Below, piece by piece: positions 43,001-51,516 of a stretch of 64,000 nt of DNA. The number at the start of each line of letters is the position of its first letter. The stretch's first letter is position 1. The DNA is from Anaerolineae bacterium (lineage in GTDB: Bacteria > Chloroflexota > Anaerolineae > UBA4142 > SHND01): positions 213,493 to 277,492 of the forward strand of contig JADZCJ010000140.1 in the NCBI GenBank assembly GCA_020851635.1. The letters run 5' to 3'. Under the pieces are notes generated by a model. It saw nothing but the letters and a program-made list of their open reading frames with translations, had not been told where the DNA came from and did no database searches. The position numbers and the translations under genes are program-made.

Positions 43001-43999
43001 AATGAACTTGGGACGCTGCGCGGGCATACCGATGATGTCACGAGTGTCGCGTTCTCGCCCGATGGTAGTCAGATTGTGACCTCCAGCAAAGACGTTACGG
43101 CTGCAGTTTGGGATGTGGCAGCCGCCCGCCAAATCGTGACGCTGCAAGGGCATGCCAATAAGGTGACGCGAGCGGCTTTTTCACCTGATGGAAGCAAGAT
43201 TGCGACGGCGAGCGAGGATCATACGGCAAAGGTGTGGGATGCTGCTACCGGCGAGGAACTGGCGACGCTCCGCGGTCACACCGCTCTTGTGTGGAGTGCG
43301 GTGTTCTCGCCCGATGGCACCAAGATTGTGACGGCTTCTACCGACAAAACGGCCAAGGTGTGGGATGTTGCCACCGGCGAGGAACTGGCGACGCTGCGCG
43401 GGCATCCTGATATTGTGTGGAGTGCGATGTTTTCGCCGGATGGCACAAAGATTGTGACAGGAAGCGCCGACAGCACCGCAAAAGTGTGGGATGCTGCCAC
43501 CGGCCAGGAACTGGCCACGCTGAAAGGTCATTTCGTTGGCGTACGAGATGCGACGTTTTCACCCGATGGCACCAAGATTGCGACCGCAAGTTGGGATAGT
43601 CTGGTAAAGCTGTGGGATGCTGCCACCGGCAAAGAACTCGCGACCTTGGAAGGGCATGCCGGTTTTGTATCGAGTGCAATGTTCTCGCCCGATGGCTCGA
43701 AACTTGTGACGGCAGGGTCTGACAAGACTGCCAAGCTGTGGGATACCGCAACGGGCAAGGAGCTTGCCACATTACGCGGGCATACCAGGGATGTGACAAG
43801 CGCGGCATTCTCGCCCGACGGCACGAAAATTGTGACGGGAAGCGCGGATGACACGGCGCGCTTGTACGTAGCGAATATCAATGACTTGATTGCGCTTGCC
43901 AGGCTGCGCGTTCCCAATCCTCCCCCGTGCCAAGAACTGGCGCGCTTTACGGGCGAGGTCTGTCCGACGCCCGTTCCCAGGCCGGGACCTACCCCTTAA
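40004..43999 (+). CDS. STAND NTPase (nSTAND1) with transmembrane helix and 15 WD40 repeats
   Basis: The ATG follows GAGGAAC. A flexible N-terminus (RAEINIGENANVKQAAAG) leads to the nSTAND1 entry motif NPYLGLKSFTYADHQKYAGRE, Walker A GASGSGKSS (112-120), Walker B LLVIDQFEEFF (about 197-207), and the STAND helical region. A coiled coil and one membrane helix (VIALIASGLFLLALAASVFAF, near residue 545) follow. After a second coiled coil, 15 WD40 repeats of about 42 residues cover residues 666-1300. It is probably a signalling or defence switch, self-assembling on ligand sensed by the propellers. A TATAAT at 39987-39992 lies close upstream. It is alone on the plus strand between minus-strand operons. 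Confidence 0.9.
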   Translation: MSDSSSPPQDSPPALPDAQEPGTRAEINIGENANVKQAAAGESITQTYIERQEIFESERRTDVHGLENPYLGLKSFTYADHQKYAGREALIGETVAKMTAPGLPLSLLFVTGASGSGKSSFAQAGLIPALESHFRKFTVEHAVMRPTADPLAAFADALTRQLGLAAFDPPFLDNSETSGASLADSLTNRTPATQINLLVIDQFEEFFTQSPAVARDTFFAFLSDLPPFAKTRSHIIATMRADYLPELFNHPTLYEVAKRGVDLRVMSEEELRAAIQQPLFVSRYADDKRFEPALVNQLAKDAAQDAAYLPLLQVTLQEIWRKGSLTLGTYSNLTEAIQQRADQVLDYRDFDQVTPTVRRTDAEKTALLNLMLDLVDVSLDDDARRDVRRQRTKAELVRVDPNRLQLIQQLSDARLLSVQVPPQTSREMGADDNAQSRVDLIHESLLTNWARLRQAIAERREQLKQRGRFEQALDDWLDNARSADYLLEGVRLEQARVLKRENDVALQKQDAQEFLDASIRQAEAEQKRELDEERRRARRLRVIALIASGLFLLALAASVFAFQQQNVAMEQAVIAIDANETAQAEAEKRGTAEADALGQANAANQANATAQAERRIARSRELAAVALNQFQTYPEYALLLGILANESARTNESEDILRRAVLATPLTLRGHLETVNGAKFSPDGTKIVTRSFGNTAKVWDALTGRELATLEGHTETLSTAMFSPDGTKIVTASADGTAKVWDALTGSELVTLRGHDNYVASAVFSPDGKKIATGSTGDNAARVWDALTGKEIATLSGHTEGVWQVSFSPDSTKIVTESADTTAKVWNAATGNELFTLQGHRDQLTGVAFSHDGSKIVTASEDESAKVWDAATGKDLLTLQGHANQLTSAEFSHDDSKIVTASEDQTAKLWDVITGDELFTLQGHTGTVVTATFSPDDMKIVTAGRDGTARVWDAATGEELDTLQGHGGDLWSAAFSPDGTQIVTASADQSAKVWDDRWRNELGTLRGHTDDVTSVAFSPDGSQIVTSSKDVTAAVWDVAAARQIVTLQGHANKVTRAAFSPDGSKIATASEDHTAKVWDAATGEELATLRGHTALVWSAVFSPDGTKIVTASTDKTAKVWDVATGEELATLRGHPDIVWSAMFSPDGTKIVTGSADSTAKVWDAATGQELATLKGHFVGVRDATFSPDGTKIATASWDSLVKLWDAATGKELATLEGHAGFVSSAMFSPDGSKLVTAGSDKTAKLWDTATGKELATLRGHTRDVTSAAFSPDGTKIVTGSADDTARLYVANINDLIALARLRVPNPPPCQELARFTGEVCPTPVPRPGPTP
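42001..43890 (+). repeat. 126-bp tandem repeat array encoding WD40 blades
   Basis: Fifteen units near 126 bp recur, each containing a version of FSPDGTKIVTASADGTAKVWD and ending in (L/T)xGH. Several blades are so similar at DNA level (for example those around 43250, 43380 and 43500) that recent expansion by recombination is likely. This can also collapse or expand in assembly. Confidence 0.85.
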
Positions 44000-44102
44000 A
44001 TCTCCATACGCGTACGAAAGCGAAAATGATTTGATTGGCGCCAACCGGATGAGCGGCGCAACCGGCGATGAATCCCATTCATGCGTCCAAAATCAAGGCG
44101 TT

Positions 44103-44618
44103 TCAGATCGCATCCGCTTTCTCCAGCTCTACTCCTTTGGCGCGCTTGTCGGACAAGGTCATAATCAATAAAAGTATGACCCCAACAAAGACGAAACTAT
44201 CTGCCAGATTAAACGTTGGCCAGCGCAACGCGCCGATGCCCACATCAAGAAAATCCGTGACTCGTCCGTCCCCGAAGCGATCCGTGAAATTGCCCAACGC
44301 GCCGCCCAGAATGAATCCGAGCGCGAGCGCCGTTGCGATTGGCAATTCGCCGGCGTGCAATGCTTTGATGAACCAGATACTCAGTCCGGCAATGACGATA
44401 CCCGTAAGCAGCAGCGTCAGGGCGCCGCCATTCGCGAATATTCCGAATGCAATACCGCTGTTAAAGCCCAACGTGAATTGGAAAACATCACCGATAATGG
44501 GAATGGGCTGACCGGGTGTCAACGCGCGTTCTGCCCATACCTTGCTCAACGCGTCCAAGACAAGTGCCGCAGAGAATCCTGCGGCTAGAAGCAAAATTGT
44601 TTTACGTTCCACAAACAC
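44103..44618 (-). CDS. lspA: lipoprotein signal peptidase
   Basis: The 171-residue, four-helix membrane protein has the LspA signatures LDALSKVWAE, FTLGFNSGIAFGIF, GALGNFTDRFGDGRVTDFLD (catalytic Asp) and FNLADSFVFVGV (second catalytic Asp). It cleaves signal peptides of diacylated prolipoproteins, fitting the many lipoproteins in the window. It follows the second metal ATPase gene by 15 bp. Its 3' end faces the STAND gene. Confidence 0.93.
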   Translation of the reverse strand: MFVERKTILLLAAGFSAALVLDALSKVWAERALTPGQPIPIIGDVFQFTLGFNSGIAFGIFANGGALTLLLTGIVIAGLSIWFIKALHAGELPIATALALGFILGGALGNFTDRFGDGRVTDFLDVGIGALRWPTFNLADSFVFVGVILLLIMTLSDKRAKGVELEKADAI

Positions 44619-44633
44619 TCCGTTCGCTCAATT

Positions 44634-46727
44634 TTATTTTTGGCGCAGCAGGCGCGACGAATTGGCGAGAATCCCTAAATCCGGCAGTGATTGCGCGGCG
44701 GCGGCGAGAATCGGCGGCAAAATGCCAAACGCTGCGAGGGTGATCCCTACAACATTATAGACACCGGTGAACGCCAAATTCATCTTTACCACGCGCATCG
44801 TGCGCTGTGCAATCCGAAATACATCGGGGATCAAGAGCCAATCGTCGCGCATCAATGCAACATGCGCTGCCTCCAGCGCGATATCACTTCCTGCCGCGCC
44901 CATGGCGATTCCAACGTTCGCTTGTGCCAACGCGGGCGCGTCGTTCACTCCATCGCCCACCATTACGACGGTGTGTTTTTGTTTTTGATATTCGCGCACA
45001 ATCGCGATTTTATCCTGCGGCAAAAGGTTTGCGCGAAAACCCACGCCCAGTTGCCGTGCCAACGCGGACGCCGTTCGTTCGTTGTCGCCCGTCAATAATT
45101 CGATTTTTTTCACGCCGAGCGCGCGCAATTGCTTGATTGCCTCAGGCACCTCGGGACGCAGGGTATCCGATGCGGCAAGCACGCCCACCAGTTCATCTTG
45201 CACCGCAACAAAGAGCAGGGTCTTGCCTTGCGCGTCCAACCTATGTGCGTGTTCGGAATCGGTCGCGCCAGGAATGAGACGTCTATTCCCAATGACGATT
45301 GCCTTGTTATTCACCTGAGCGCGGATGCCCATACCGGGGACGGATTGAAATTCGCGCGGTGTGACAAGCACAAGATTTCTTTCCCTCGCCGCCGTTCTGA
45401 TGGCTTGTGCCAGCGGATGTTCCGAATCACGTTCGGCGGAAGCGGCGAGCGTCAACAATTCCGTTTCACCGATCCCGTTCAGCGAGACAACATCCGTAAT
45501 CTGTGGCTTGCCTAGCGTGAGCGTTCCCGTTTTATCGAGGAGCACGACATCCGCGCGCGCGAGGGCTTCAAGATATTTTCCGCCCTTGATCAAGAGTCCG
45601 CGCTGCGCCGCCGCGCCGACCGACGCGAGCATTGCAATGGGAGTTGCCAACGCAATGGAACACGAACACGCGACGACCAGCACCGCTGCCGTAGCCAGCG
45701 GATCGCGACTGATCAGGAAGGTGATTGCCGCAATGCCCGCGACAATCGGCAAATAGTACGTGGTGAATTTGTCCGCAAACCGCTGCACATCAGCGCGATT
45801 TGCTTCCGCTTCCTCGACCAATTTGATGACGTGCCCAAACGTTGTGTCTGCGCCAATGTGCGTGGTACGGATGCGCAAACTGCCCAACTGCGCAATTGTT
45901 GCTGCAAAGACATTTGCACCTGCACCCACTTCAACGGGCATCGACTCGCCGGTGATGGCGGATTGATTGACCGTTGCCTGTCCCTCAATCACTTGCCCGT
46001 CCACCGGAATCTTGTCGCCGGGGCGTACGATGACCGTATCGCCGACGCGGACCTCCGCGATCGGCAGTTCCATTTCCTGGTCGTTCCGTTCGACACGGGC
46101 GGTTTGAGGTGCAAGCGCTGTGAGATTTTTCACGGCGCGCCGAGCACGTTCGGTGGTGAATGCTTCGACATATTCGCCAACATACATAAAACAGACGACG
46201 ACCATCGCGGTAGCCCACTGTCCCACTGCGAGCGCGGCAAGCACACCGAGCGACATGAGCATATGGGAAGTGATTTGGCGATGCAATGCGTTGCGGATCA
46301 CGTTACGAAAGATGGGGAAGCCTGCGACCACCACCAAACCGGCGCCAAGCCAAAATGGGATGTATTGCGTCGCTATCTCGAACAAGCCAAGCCATTCGCC
46401 CACGACGACGACAAACAAAACGAACCCAAACACAACCGCGAACAATGCAAGAATACGGTTGGTGAAATCGCTTGTGGTCCGTTGCGCAGATTCTGTCTCC
46501 GCGCCTTGATTTTCAGGGACCGAGTAACCCGCATCTGAAACCGCTTTGCGAATGGCAGGCATCTCGACGCGCGCGGGATCTAGACGGATTACGGCTTTTT
46601 CAGATGCGAGCAATACATTCACCGATTCGACGCCGGCCAATCCGGCAATCGCATGTTGAACATGCTGCGTACATTCCGCACAGTCCATCCCTTTGACAGG
46701 AACCTCAATCGTTTTTAACTCTGCCAT
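44634..46727 (-). CDS. heavy-metal P1B-type ATPase with CSC motif
   Basis: The ATG follows AGGAGAAGAG. One N-terminal HMA domain has GMDCAECTQHV (CxxC). The core carries TGES, DKTGTLTLG and GDGVNDAPALAQAN, so ATPase chemistry is intact. The metal-selectivity helix reads VVACSCSIALATP, that is CSC instead of CPC or SPC, which is unusual and may change metal choice. The last helices lack the Zn-type Asp and read AFTGVYNVVGITLAAFGILPP, closer to Cu-transport types. It lies with a CmtR-like repressor, a small membrane protein and an LspA-like gene, and a soft-metal efflux role is inferred. Confidence 0.88.
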   Translation of the reverse strand: MAELKTIEVPVKGMDCAECTQHVQHAIAGLAGVESVNVLLASEKAVIRLDPARVEMPAIRKAVSDAGYSVPENQGAETESAQRTTSDFTNRILALFAVVFGFVLFVVVVGEWLGLFEIATQYIPFWLGAGLVVVAGFPIFRNVIRNALHRQITSHMLMSLGVLAALAVGQWATAMVVVCFMYVGEYVEAFTTERARRAVKNLTALAPQTARVERNDQEMELPIAEVRVGDTVIVRPGDKIPVDGQVIEGQATVNQSAITGESMPVEVGAGANVFAATIAQLGSLRIRTTHIGADTTFGHVIKLVEEAEANRADVQRFADKFTTYYLPIVAGIAAITFLISRDPLATAAVLVVACSCSIALATPIAMLASVGAAAQRGLLIKGGKYLEALARADVVLLDKTGTLTLGKPQITDVVSLNGIGETELLTLAASAERDSEHPLAQAIRTAARERNLVLVTPREFQSVPGMGIRAQVNNKAIVIGNRRLIPGATDSEHAHRLDAQGKTLLFVAVQDELVGVLAASDTLRPEVPEAIKQLRALGVKKIELLTGDNERTASALARQLGVGFRANLLPQDKIAIVREYQKQKHTVVMVGDGVNDAPALAQANVGIAMGAAGSDIALEAAHVALMRDDWLLIPDVFRIAQRTMRVVKMNLAFTGVYNVVGITLAAFGILPPILAAAAQSLPDLGILANSSRLLRQK

Positions 46728-47151
46728 GTTCTCTTCTCCTCAGACGATAGATCAGCAAGCTCGCGCCGGTGAGAAGTGCTGCGTCAGCGACATTGAACGC
46801 GCGCCCAAGCACGAAATAATCTACGGGGTGTCCCACGCGCAGCCCATCCGCCAAATTTCCCGGCAATCCACCAATCAGCAAACTGATTCCAAAACCGTAC
46901 AACGGATCGGGAGTCGGGCGCATTTTGAACTTAACAAAAAAAGGGATTAGTATTATCGCCAGCAGCGTGAAAAACCCATTCGTATCCAATGCCCCGCCGC
47001 TGGGTCCGTCGAAACGCGTTACACCAAACCATGCCCCGAAAAGCATCACAGACGCGCCAATTGGCATCGCGAGTTCAACCATCAAGTCAAACATTTGATC
47101 GGCAACCAGGACTCCGAATGCCAAGACCGTATAGCGATTGATGTCCCACAT
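46705..47151 (-). CDS. LspA-like membrane protein linked to metal ATPase
   Basis: The 148-residue, four-helix protein matches LspA in the second half: GGLPGNLADGLRVGHPVDYFVLG and RAFNVADAALLTGASLLIY, keeping both aspartates. The N-terminal half lacks the usual motifs. Signal peptidase II paralogs beside Cd/Pb/Zn ATPases are known from metal-resistance clusters. Its end overlaps the ATPase start by 23 bp. Confidence 0.75.
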   Translation of the reverse strand: MWDINRYTVLAFGVLVADQMFDLMVELAMPIGASVMLFGAWFGVTRFDGPSGGALDTNGFFTLLAIILIPFFVKFKMRPTPDPLYGFGISLLIGGLPGNLADGLRVGHPVDYFVLGRAFNVADAALLTGASLLIYRLRRREHGRVKND

Positions 47152-47181
47152 GGAGGAATGCCTCTCATCGTTTACGCTGCA

Positions 47182-47679
47182 TTACACGAGCGACACCAGT
47201 GCAGCAATGATCACACCCACTATGATTGAAATAACAGTCCCGATCAAAAAGCCGCGAAAATGAAACGCGTAATCTTTGTACCCCGCCGCGCCTTCGGTTC
47301 CGGGGAGGATCACAAACTTTGGCGTAAAGGTACACCCAATGAGCCAATCCACTACGAGCAAATCCCACAGGTTGCCGATCCAAAAAACGCCGAACGCATT
47401 TACAAAGAGCAGGAGGAAAGAGATATTGCCTGCGTTCGCCTGCTTTAACATCAGTGTAGAGATAAAGGGAATCCCAATTAACACGAGCAGAAAAGGGATC
47501 CCAATCAGATTCGTCTGGCGCTTTTCTTTTTCTGTTTTTGGCGGCACAAGCGCCTGAATATCCTTCGGATAATCCTGAAGCCATAGGCGCGGATTGATCC
47601 ACATGCTGATACCAATGATGAGCGTTGCGACGAACGACAGAATCAAGCCGTCGCGGATTATTTGCGTTACATCCAGCAT
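47182..47679 (-). CDS. polytopic membrane protein in metal-ATPase cluster
   Basis: The 165-residue product has about four membrane helices (ILSFVATLIIGISMWINPRLWL, FLLVLIGIPFISTLML, ISFLLLFVNAFGVFWIGNLWDLLVVDW, LIGTVISIIVGVIIAALV). A loop rich in charged residues (PPKTEKEKRQTN) and PGTEGAAGYKDYAFHFRG follow. No family recognised. It lies between a CmtR-like repressor and an LspA-like gene. Confidence 0.65.
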   Translation of the reverse strand: MLDVTQIIRDGLILSFVATLIIGISMWINPRLWLQDYPKDIQALVPPKTEKEKRQTNLIGIPFLLVLIGIPFISTLMLKQANAGNISFLLLFVNAFGVFWIGNLWDLLVVDWLIGCTFTPKFVILPGTEGAAGYKDYAFHFRGFLIGTVISIIVGVIIAALVSLV

Positions 47680-47718
47680 TGCGTCCCCACATAAAATGTT
47701 TTGAGAAAAATATAGAGA

Positions 47719-48111
47719 TCAGTGTGCGCGCGGTGTGCTTGTACCACTTCGAACCGACCGTGACTTGGGGCGTCGCGGATATGATTTTTCGTAATGCACG
47801 CACTCGTAAACGCCTTTGGCAACGTCCGCGAGAATTTCATCCGCGAGGCGAAGCAGTTCCGCGATGCGCCGATCGCTCAGGGCGTATGATACGAAACGCC
47901 CGTTTTGCTCGGTAGTCACCAAGCCACAATCGCGCAGACAGCCAAGATGATTGGATGTATTGGACTGTGACAGCCCCGTGGTTTCCACGATTTCGCCAAC
48001 CGTGCTTGGACCTTCAAGCAGCGCACGCAAGATGGCGAGGCGCGAGGAATCAGAAAATCCGCGAAAGAGTTTTGCTTCCAGTTCGATGCGTTGGGTCTTG
48101 GCATTCAACAT
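47719..48111 (-). CDS. CmtR/ArsR-type metal-responsive repressor
   Basis: The 130-residue winged-helix protein has FRGFSDSSRLAILRALLEGPSTVGEIVETTGLSQSNTSNHLGCLRDCGLVTTEQNGRFVSYAL. The Cys pair in the recognition helix (GCLRDCG) and a third Cys in YECVHYEKS match the Cd/Pb site of CmtR. It should derepress the ATPase operon downstream when Cd(II) or Pb(II) binds. Start at 48111 is preferred over 48129. An imperfect palindrome upstream may be its operator. Confidence 0.88.
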   Translation of the reverse strand: MLNAKTQRIELEAKLFRGFSDSSRLAILRALLEGPSTVGEIVETTGLSQSNTSNHLGCLRDCGLVTTEQNGRFVSYALSDRRIAELLRLADEILADVAKGVYECVHYEKSYPRRPKSRSVRSGTSTPRAH

Positions 48112-48135
48112 CAGGTTGTATCCTCTCATATCATC

Positions 48136-48155
48136 ATATCAGTTAGTGGTGATAT
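48136..48155. promoter_or_regulatory. inverted repeat upstream of CmtR-like gene, likely operator
   Basis: ATATCA-GTTAGTGG-TGATAT (48136-48141 and 48150-48155) lies 25 bp before the start, within AT-rich DNA that repeats CATATCATCATATCA. It fits an ArsR-family operator. Confidence 0.5.
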
Positions 48156-48195
48156 TATAAATGCGATAAAATGAATGTCAAACCAAAGCAGCTCG

Positions 48196-49101
48196 TTATC
48201 CCCCAATAAAACTCACAAAGTCAGGAACGATTTCTTTGCTCGTAATCCCGCCTTCGTATTTGCGAACAATTTTCCCATTCGCGTCTACAAACACAAGCCA
48301 TGGTTCCGTTTCGAGGTTCCACTCGCGCATCGCGTCAACAACCTCAAAGGTCTCGAAATTCTTGTAGACTTCGACATGAATGAAATTCACGCGTTCGTTG
48401 TAATTTTGTGCGAGGGATTGCACCACCTGGAGGTTAGGGCCACAAGTGCGCGTGTGGCAAAAACGCGGCGTCGCAAAGAGAATAACGGTCGGTTTTCCAC
48501 TTGCCACCGCCTGGTCAATGCTGAGGCGATGTAATTCGCGCTCCTCTTCGAGCCCGGAGCAAATTTTCGTGCGGTCACCATTTACGTCGTTCAGGGTTTG
48601 AATTTTGGTTGGCGGAGCCGGCGCACCGACGGCAGGGGAGGGATCCTTTTCCAACACCGTAAATGCAATTCGCTTTGATTCTGGCGCAAAACCCGGTTCC
48701 GTCACAGTCGCTTCTACCCCCCACTCGCCGGCTTTGTCAATGGTCGCGCGTCCGACATAGACGCCTGCGGCACCCAGGTTGTCACCGTAATAGGGGGCAT
48801 TGCTCTCATTCTTTAACACCGGTTCGTCGCCATTGATGTCGAAAAATCTGAGATGCACTTGCGCGTTCTGCACTGATTTCCCATTCCGGATCACGCCGAT
48901 CGGAAAACGATTTTCGCCGACCAAATTGCGCGAGTTTGCAAGGAGGACCTGGAGTCCTTGATTTTGCTCTGCGGACAAGGTCGGCTGGGATTGGGTTGCT
49001 GGTGTGGTTGGTTGTGCGGGAGTCTGCTGATTCGTGGAGCAGCCGATTAGCCCAAGTCCGCTGAGAGTCATGAGTACGATAACAAAAGAGAATGAGCGCA
49101 T
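48196..49101 (-). CDS. thioredoxin-fold lipoprotein
   Basis: The ATG at 49101 follows GGGAGGAA. Lipobox LIGC places lipidation at Cys21. A beta-sandwich domain (residues 55-165) precedes a C-terminal thioredoxin-like domain: PTVILFATPRFCHTRTCGPNLQVVQSLA and EPWLVFVDANGKIVRKYEGG. The redox Cys pair is C-x4-C (CHTRTC), not CxxC, so disulfide chemistry may differ from TlpA. It is divergent from the PD40 lipoprotein gene; the two starts are 107 bp apart. Confidence 0.82.
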   Translation of the reverse strand: MRSFSFVIVLMTLSGLGLIGCSTNQQTPAQPTTPATQSQPTLSAEQNQGLQVLLANSRNLVGENRFPIGVIRNGKSVQNAQVHLRFFDINGDEPVLKNESNAPYYGDNLGAAGVYVGRATIDKAGEWGVEATVTEPGFAPESKRIAFTVLEKDPSPAVGAPAPPTKIQTLNDVNGDRTKICSGLEEERELHRLSIDQAVASGKPTVILFATPRFCHTRTCGPNLQVVQSLAQNYNERVNFIHVEVYKNFETFEVVDAMREWNLETEPWLVFVDANGKIVRKYEGGITSKEIVPDFVSFIGG

Positions 49102-49207
49102 AAATTCCTCCCAAAACTGGAGCTGTGCCATAATACATGCACAGGCACGCCTGTCAAACCATTTCTTGTGCAAATCTCACGGGCAACCGGAAAACGAAAC
49201 CAACATT

Positions 49208-50269
49208 ATGCGAAACAAGATTTTTGCCATAACTGTCATCGGCATTCTGCTCCTCGCCGCATGTTCTTCCCAGCCCGAGCCAAATTCGACCATTCAACGC
49301 GCCCCACCACAGACTCCAGTGAATCTGGTCAACCCACCGGTCAACACACTGGAACTCCCGGGGAAATTCGTCTTTGCGCCCGGGGATGGGAGCATTTGGG
49401 TTCAAGACCCTGTGAAAGGACAGCCACAGCCAATTTTCACGCCTTCGCCGGAAACGTTCGGTGATGCGCCCCATTATTCCCCGGATGGCAACCGCATCGT
49501 GTTTGTGCGAAGTTCCCTGACTGATGAGGGCAGGGCAAAGAATGAAATCTATTCTGTTGCAGCGGATGGAAGTGATAGCACGGTGATGGCGTCGCCGCCG
49601 AACGCGCGAATCGCGTTCAACTGGCCCACGTACTCGCCCGACGGCAAATGGGTATATTACACCGCGGTACGTCCCGATCCCCAAAAACAGCAACTATCGG
49701 AAATCCAGCGCGTGCCGGTAACAGGGGGAAACGCAGAGATCATTATTGATGATGCGCGTGCTGTGGATGTTTCGCCCGACGGCAGCAAAATCGTGTTCAT
49801 GCGTTTCAATTATGAAACGTTCACTGCAGGGTTGTGGCTTGCAGATGCGGACGGAAAAAATGCGCGCGAATTGCTGAACGATCAAGTATTTGTCACGATT
49901 GCGGCGCCGCATTTTTCGCCCGACGGACAAACGATTCTCTTTGTCGCATCCGGTCCAAATACGCGTCCGCTGCCCGGTGTTTCATTCCGCACTTCGCCCT
50001 GTGAGCCACAATTGCTGTGTTTCTTGGCACACTCTGCGTATGCCAATGGTTTGCCGTGGGATTTATGGACGGTCACCACAGATGGAAGCAAATTCACACA
50101 ACTGACCAAAGTGGGATCTGACAGCCCGTGGCCTGCCTGGTCTCGCGATGGCAACCAGATTGCCTTTTTCGACACCAGTGGCATGTATCTGCTGGATGTG
50201 CCCAGCCGAGTCGTTACCTTGATTAATCGCAATGGGGGGCATGGGATCTTTGATTGGACACAGCCGTAG
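49208..50269 (+). CDS. TolB/PD40 beta-propeller lipoprotein
   Basis: From the ATG at 49208 a lipoprotein signal (MRNKIFAITVIGILLLAAC) is followed by about five PD40 repeats: YSPDGNRIVFVRS, YSPDGKWVYYTA, VSPDGSKIVFMRF, FSPDGQTILFVAS and WSRDGNQIAFFD. This is a TolB-like propeller without the Pal-binding N-terminal domain. It is probably a surface or periplasmic scaffold protein. It has a terminator downstream. Confidence 0.85.
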   Translation: MRNKIFAITVIGILLLAACSSQPEPNSTIQRAPPQTPVNLVNPPVNTLELPGKFVFAPGDGSIWVQDPVKGQPQPIFTPSPETFGDAPHYSPDGNRIVFVRSSLTDEGRAKNEIYSVAADGSDSTVMASPPNARIAFNWPTYSPDGKWVYYTAVRPDPQKQQLSEIQRVPVTGGNAEIIIDDARAVDVSPDGSKIVFMRFNYETFTAGLWLADADGKNARELLNDQVFVTIAAPHFSPDGQTILFVASGPNTRPLPGVSFRTSPCEPQLLCFLAHSAYANGLPWDLWTVTTDGSKFTQLTKVGSDSPWPAWSRDGNQIAFFDTSGMYLLDVPSRVVTLINRNGGHGIFDWTQP

Positions 50270-50357
50270 CGAGATTTCGATAGTGAGAATGATTCGGGAG
50301 CAGACGCGAATACCGAAAAATCATACTGCCGGATAATCCATCCCGATAATAACAAAG

Positions 50358-50394
50358 AACAGAACTGCGGCTGAGCATCCGCGGTTCTGTTTTC
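50358..50394 (+). terminator. rho-independent terminator of PD40 lipoprotein gene
   Basis: AACAGAACTGCGG (50358-50370) pairs with CCGCGGTTCTGTT (50379-50391) with one G-T pair and is followed by TTC. The T-run is short. Confidence 0.6.
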
Positions 50395-50423
50395 GGACGC
50401 GTATCGGAATGTGTCAATCGGAA

Positions 50424-50450
50424 TGAGACAACTTTTTTTGGAATTTAGTG
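50424..50450. repeat. IS3-family left inverted repeat
   Basis: TGAGACAACTT then a T/G tract and GAATTTAGTG; pairs with 51908-51934. Confidence 0.75.
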
Positions 50451-51516
50451 TAGATCCGCGACCGCCAGCACGGGCTGCGGTCGGTTGATCCACACTTCCG
50501 GCGGTAAGCTCGGCAGTGTTGGTGGTCCTTTCACAAAACGTTCCGGATGTGCTGCATAGGCTTCCTGCCTGACGGTGTGCCGTGCTCGCAAGACGGCAGC
50601 GGCGTGTCCATAATGCACGATGGCGGGCGTGAGCAAGCAGAGCGCACTGTGTTTGTGCTCATGGTTGTACCATTGGAAGAAACAGTGTGCCCACCCTCGC
50701 GCTTCCAACTGCGATCTGAAGAAGTCGGGATAGTCAGGACGGTATTTCATCGTCTTGAACTGTGCCTCGGAATACGGATTGTCGTTTGACACGCGCGGGC
50801 GTGAGTGCGATTTGGTCACGCCCAGGTCGGACAACAGTAACGCCAACGGTTTTGAGGTCATGGCACTGCCCCGATCGGCGTGCAGAGTGAGTTGTCCGAG
50901 CGGGATCTGCTGTTTCTCACAAGTCTCGCAGACGAGTTGCTTGGCGAGTGCCTCGCATTCTCGTTCGGCAAGGAGCCAGCCGGGCACATAGCGACTATAT
51001 ACATCCAGAATGACATACAGGTAGTAGAAGGTGTGCTTGTTCGGTCCTAACAGTTTCGTGATGTCCCAACTCCACACTTGATTGGGCGCTGTCGCGACTA
51101 ACTCGGGCTTGACGGTCGCTGGGTGCACGAGTTGGTTGCGCCGTTCGGAAAGTTGCTGATTTTCGGCTAAAAGACGATACATCGAACTCCAATGGCAGAC
51201 GTAAATCCCATCGTCGAGCAAGGTCGCATAGACTTGGCGCGGCGCTTGATCTTGAAAGCGTTCGCTGTTTAGCAGCTCAAGTACCGTCTCCTGCTCCTGC
51301 GCCGTCAGGGCACGCGGCGAAGGTGGCTTGGTTTTCGGTGCGGGCGGTAGAGCCACCGGTTTTTGGTGCCGATAGAAGGTGCTGCGTGCAACTCGCAGTG
51401 CCGGGCACGCTTGCACCAGCGGGACACAGGCTGCCAGTTCGTTCACCGCGGCGAGTCGTTCGTTTCGTCCGGCTCGCTCGCTGTTGGCAGTCCCAACAAC
51501 TGTGAGAGTTTTTTTT
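50445..51516 (-). CDS. IS3 transposase OrfB (rve integrase), made by -1 frameshift
   Basis: The frame after the slippage point contains the HTH region RSTFYRHQKP, the integrase core WDITKLLGPNKHTFYYLYVILDVYSRYVPGWLL, the second Asp in LTLHADRGSAMTS and Glu in NPYSEAQFKTMKYRPDYP. This completes the DDE triad, so it should be active. The open frame continues upstream to 51743 but that part is a shadow of OrfA. Confidence 0.88.
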
